Origin: Myxococcales bacterium
Lineage (GTDB): Bacteria; Myxococcota_A; Polyangia; Fen-1088
Assembly (NCBI GenBank): GCA_025350815.1
Contig: JANXXE010000069.1
Location: 1-56,103 of the forward strand
Reading direction: 5' to 3'
Length of the DNA stretch: 56,103 nucleotides
The position numbers and the translations under genes are program-made. Below the pieces are notes generated by a model. That model was given only the letters and a program-made list of their open reading frames with translations, was not told where the DNA came from and ran no database searches. This document shows, in pieces, positions 54,083-56,103 of the stretch (positions are counted from its first letter, which is position 1; every line of letters starts with the position of its first letter).

Positions 54083-55156
54083 ATGCGCAGCGCAGCCATT
54101 GTTCTGGCCCCGGGTGCCTTCAAGACCGATAGCGCCAAGACGGCCCACGGATTGGTTCGCGGCAGCGAGCGCTTCGATGTGGTGGCGGTGGTCGACCCCA
54201 GCGCCACGGGCCAGGACGCAGGGACGGTTCTCGACGGGCGCGATCGGGGGATCCCCATTTTTGCCAGCCTGGACGACGCCATTGCGGGCGCCCGCATCCG
54301 TCCCACCGCCTGCATCGTCGGCATTGCCCCCAGTGGCGGTGCCTTGCCTGCGTCCTTGCGCGCCCCCCTGCTGCACGCGGCGAAACTGGGCCTGACGGTG
54401 GTCAGCGGCCTGCACGAACTGCTGGGCGACGATCCGGAATTTGTCGCCGCCGCCGCCGCCGGGGGCGCCAGCATCGTCGATGTGCGCCGCCCGCGTCCGA
54501 AGTCGGAACTGCATTTCTGGACCGGCGCCATCAGGGACGTGCGGGCGCCGCGGGTGGCGGTCCTTGGCACCGACTGCGCACTCGGCAAGCGGACGACGGC
54601 CCGCATGCTGGTCGAGGCATGCCGGCAAGGCGGCCTTCGCACCGAAATGATCTACACCGGGCAGACCGGCTGGATGCAGGGCAGCGGCTATGGCTTTGTG
54701 CTGGATTCGGTCATCAACGACTTCGTGTCGGGCGAGATGGAACACGCAATCGTCAGCTGCGACCGCAGCGAATCGCCTGATCTAATCGTCATCGAAGGCC
54801 AGTCGGCCTTGCGAAATCCGTCGGGGCCCTGCGGATCCGAGCTGATCGTGTCCGGCCAGGCGCGCGGCGTGGTGTTGCAACACGCCCCGGGGCGCGTGAA
54901 TTTCAAGGGGCGGCAGGGCTGGCCCATCCCGTCGCTGCAAGACGAGGTGGCGCTGGTGCGTCTGTACGGCGCGCGGGTCCTGGCGGTGACCCTGAACAAT
55001 GAAAGGCTGTCCGCGGACGCGCTGCTCGAATCGCAGCGGACGCTGCAAAAGACACTGGGCTTGCCGGTGGTGCGGCCCATCGAAGAAGGGGTGGGGGCCC
55101 TGGTGCCAGTGCTGAAAAGTTTCGTCGCCGAGGAGGCCCAGGCAGGAAGAATTTGA
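54083..55156 (+). CDS. DUF1611 family protein (DgcN-like)
   Basis: The 357-residue product has a P-loop-like VLGTDCALGKRTTARML near residue 155, TGQTGWMQGSGYGFVLDSVI, DLIVIEGQSALRNPSG and LNNERLSADALLESQR, all typical of DUF1611. One family member, DgcN, acetylates D-glutamate and pairs with the dipeptide epimerase-like DgcA. No epimerase gene is visible here, so the role is open. The ATG at 54083 begins the conserved part. Confidence 0.85.
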   Translation: MRSAAIVLAPGAFKTDSAKTAHGLVRGSERFDVVAVVDPSATGQDAGTVLDGRDRGIPIFASLDDAIAGARIRPTACIVGIAPSGGALPASLRAPLLHAAKLGLTVVSGLHELLGDDPEFVAAAAAGGASIVDVRRPRPKSELHFWTGAIRDVRAPRVAVLGTDCALGKRTTARMLVEACRQGGLRTEMIYTGQTGWMQGSGYGFVLDSVINDFVSGEMEHAIVSCDRSESPDLIVIEGQSALRNPSGPCGSELIVSGQARGVVLQHAPGRVNFKGRQGWPIPSLQDEVALVRLYGARVLAVTLNNERLSADALLESQRTLQKTLGLPVVRPIEEGVGALVPVLKSFVAEEAQAGRI

Positions 55157-55171
55157 CGGGGACCGACCGAA

Positions 55172-55190
55172 GTAGGAGTATATCCTACAT
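55172..55190 (+). promoter_or_regulatory. inverted repeat upstream of the PilZ gene
   Basis: gtagga-gtata-tcctac is a perfect 6-bp inverted repeat with a 5-bp spacer, 41 bp before the start. The 12-mer tatatcctacat is also present at 15827-15838. It may be an operator or overlap a promoter. Confidence 0.45.
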
Positions 55191-55228
55191 AGGGTTACTT
55201 CTCCCACCTTGGCGCCAGGAGGATGCTA

Positions 55229-55591
55229 ATGCTGTCCCTTGACCGACGCATCGACTACCGACTTCCCCTCGAAATGTTCCTCAACGCTTACGTCGAGGAC
55301 CAGCCGCAGCGCGGGTTCACGGTCAACGTCAGCGAGACAGGAATCTTGCTGGCGTCGCTGGCCCTGCACGAGCCCGAGCCGCCGCTGACGCCAGTTGGCC
55401 TTGAATTCAAACTACCCGGCTTCGACGAAACCATTTGGGCCGCTGGCGAAATCTGCCGCGACACGCTGGACGATTACTTTCTGGGCCGCGGGATTCGCTT
55501 CACCGCGATGGCCAGCCTGCACACGCGCATTTTGCACGAATACTGTTCGCGCGCGCGCCGCGGAAACCGCCGGACCGTCGGCCCGAGCTAG
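55229..55591 (+). CDS. PilZ domain protein
   Basis: The 120-residue product starts with RRIDYRLPLEMFLNAYVEDQ, which has an RxxxR-like motif for cyclic-di-GMP, then FTVNVSETGILLASL (a NxSxxG-like element) and LGRGIRFTAM. The ATG at 55229 lies six bases after AGGAGG; the ATG at 55223 overlaps that site. It is probably a receptor or adaptor controlled by cyclic-di-GMP. A palindrome lies upstream. Confidence 0.8.
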   Translation: MLSLDRRIDYRLPLEMFLNAYVEDQPQRGFTVNVSETGILLASLALHEPEPPLTPVGLEFKLPGFDETIWAAGEICRDTLDDYFLGRGIRFTAMASLHTRILHEYCSRARRGNRRTVGPS

Positions 55592-55824
55592 AGTCGCACG
55601 TCCATCGGCGCGGCCCGCCCACGTTAGGGAGAGCCCAATTCCTCGCCCACGGCGCTGGCCGCGGCACGCCGCCGTTTTGCGGATGGCGGCGCTGGTCATG
55701 CCCATCGGGAGCGCGCGTGGTTCGGCGCGCAGGATGCCCACAATGGTGCGTCGTAGCTCCTCCTGGACCTTCCGGCAGGAAAGAGCGGCGGCGAGATCCC
55801 GGCAACTTGGCTGGGCCCGCCTCC

Positions 55825-55851
55825 GGTGTCCCCGGTGTCCCCGGTGTCCCC
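55825..55851. repeat. 9-nt tandem repeat, three copies
   Basis: The unit ggtgtcccc is present three times in the gap between the PilZ gene and the last gene. The gap 55592-55986 contains no gene that I can support; minus-strand frames there include GDTGDTGDTG and are probably not real. Confidence 0.85.
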
Positions 55852-55986
55852 GGTTTTCGGCGGTAGCGGGCCCCCCTCGGTTGGGCGTTCCCGCGGCGCT
55901 GGGAGCAGGCCTCGCCTTCGGCGCTGATTGAGCCTGGCCGATCCGAAGTTGTTCCATTCTGGACAAGCTGACATCATCGCCGCCGC

Positions 55987-56103
55987 GTGAGCCGCCCATC
56001 GAATCCCGACGCCAGCGCCCCCAGGATCACGAATGGTGCGCGCACCTTCACCAGCTTTCGCGAGATTGCAGATTTCCTCTGGCAGAACGCCGAGCGGATG
56101 CGC
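55987..56103 (+). CDS. hsdM: probable type I restriction-modification DNA methyltransferase subunit HsdM (N-terminus only)
   Basis: The final 39 codons, from a GTG at 55987, include FTSFREIADFLWQNAERMR after a short polar lead. This resembles the N-terminal helical domain of HsdM, whose start typically reads as a FxxIAxFLWxxAExLR pattern before the PLxVLRR helix. Type I M subunits methylate adenine and form a complex with HsdS and HsdR. The rest is outside the window. Confidence is limited by the short length. Confidence 0.6.
   Translation, partial: MSRPSNPDASAPRITNGARTFTSFREIADFLWQNAERMR

Noticed and set aside
55412-55999. Minus-strand frames in the gap before hsdM
   Set aside because: They run over the PilZ gene or a tandem repeat, and show no family match.

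Overview
The window reads as chromosomal DNA of a GC-rich Myxococcota (class Polyangia or a relative). The supporting signs are a MYXO-CTERM-like surface sorting signal, several lipoproteins with long Gly/Ala/Ser linkers behind the lipobox, an adjacent DUF1552/DUF1592 pair, many TPR and PilZ proteins, and mostly housekeeping neighbours. I saw no tRNA, rRNA, CRISPR array, transposase or integrase. Coding density is high and many neighbours share ATGA or GTGA stop/start overlaps.

Layout. 1-6.1 kb: 5' part of sucA (minus), a small CxxCH protein, a DUF2934 protein, a CpoB/Pal-like envelope pair, a DedA protein and an outer-membrane protein. 6.2-10.3 kb: a DUF4159/VWA pair and a MYXO-CTERM protein (plus). 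10.3-15.7 kb: a minus-strand block of secreted and membrane proteins (beta-propeller lipoprotein, MFS transporter behind a LacI-type palindrome, two lipoproteins, a Tat-exported protein). 15.8-20.9 kb: an unknown protein, a MerR-TPR fusion, a CysE-like acetyltransferase, a CPXCG protein, a GIY-YIG protein, a SUMF1-like protein and a DacB-type carboxypeptidase. 20.9-22.9 kb: metK overlapped by a ferritin-like PaaC-type gene. 23-26.7 kb: slyX, a ClpX paralogue without the zinc domain, a metzincin lipoprotein, a probable SxtJ-like remnant and a methyltransferase. 26.7-34.4 kb: a di-haem peroxidase, then a coupled run (PilZ, acyl-CoA carboxylase beta subunit, TPR lipoprotein, LolA-like lipoprotein, OppD, OppF). 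34.5-38.9 kb: a Gcr-type membrane protein, a HEAT-repeat protein and a MinD/FlhG-like ATPase. 38.9-46.2 kb: DUF1552, DUF1592, a three-part methyltransferase, CotH and VTC genes. 46.5-50.9 kb: a TonB-dependent receptor and a molybdopterin oxidoreductase with its cytochrome b. 51-56.1 kb: a DUF2442/DUF4160 pair, a hypothetical protein, a GH113-like protein, a second small CxxCH protein, a DUF1611 protein, a PilZ protein and the first codons of a probable hsdM.

The best candidate for something undescribed is the gene at 42075-43415. It joins a Trm112-like zinc ribbon, a carnosine-N-methyltransferase-like core and a PqqD-like C-terminal domain, and sits next to CotH and VTC genes. Other points of interest are the ClpX paralogue that keeps its IGF loop, the metK/ferritin-like overlap, two small CxxCH paralogues about 51 kb apart, and several operator-like palindromes. 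All functional statements rest on motif recognition by eye; no database search or alignment was run.
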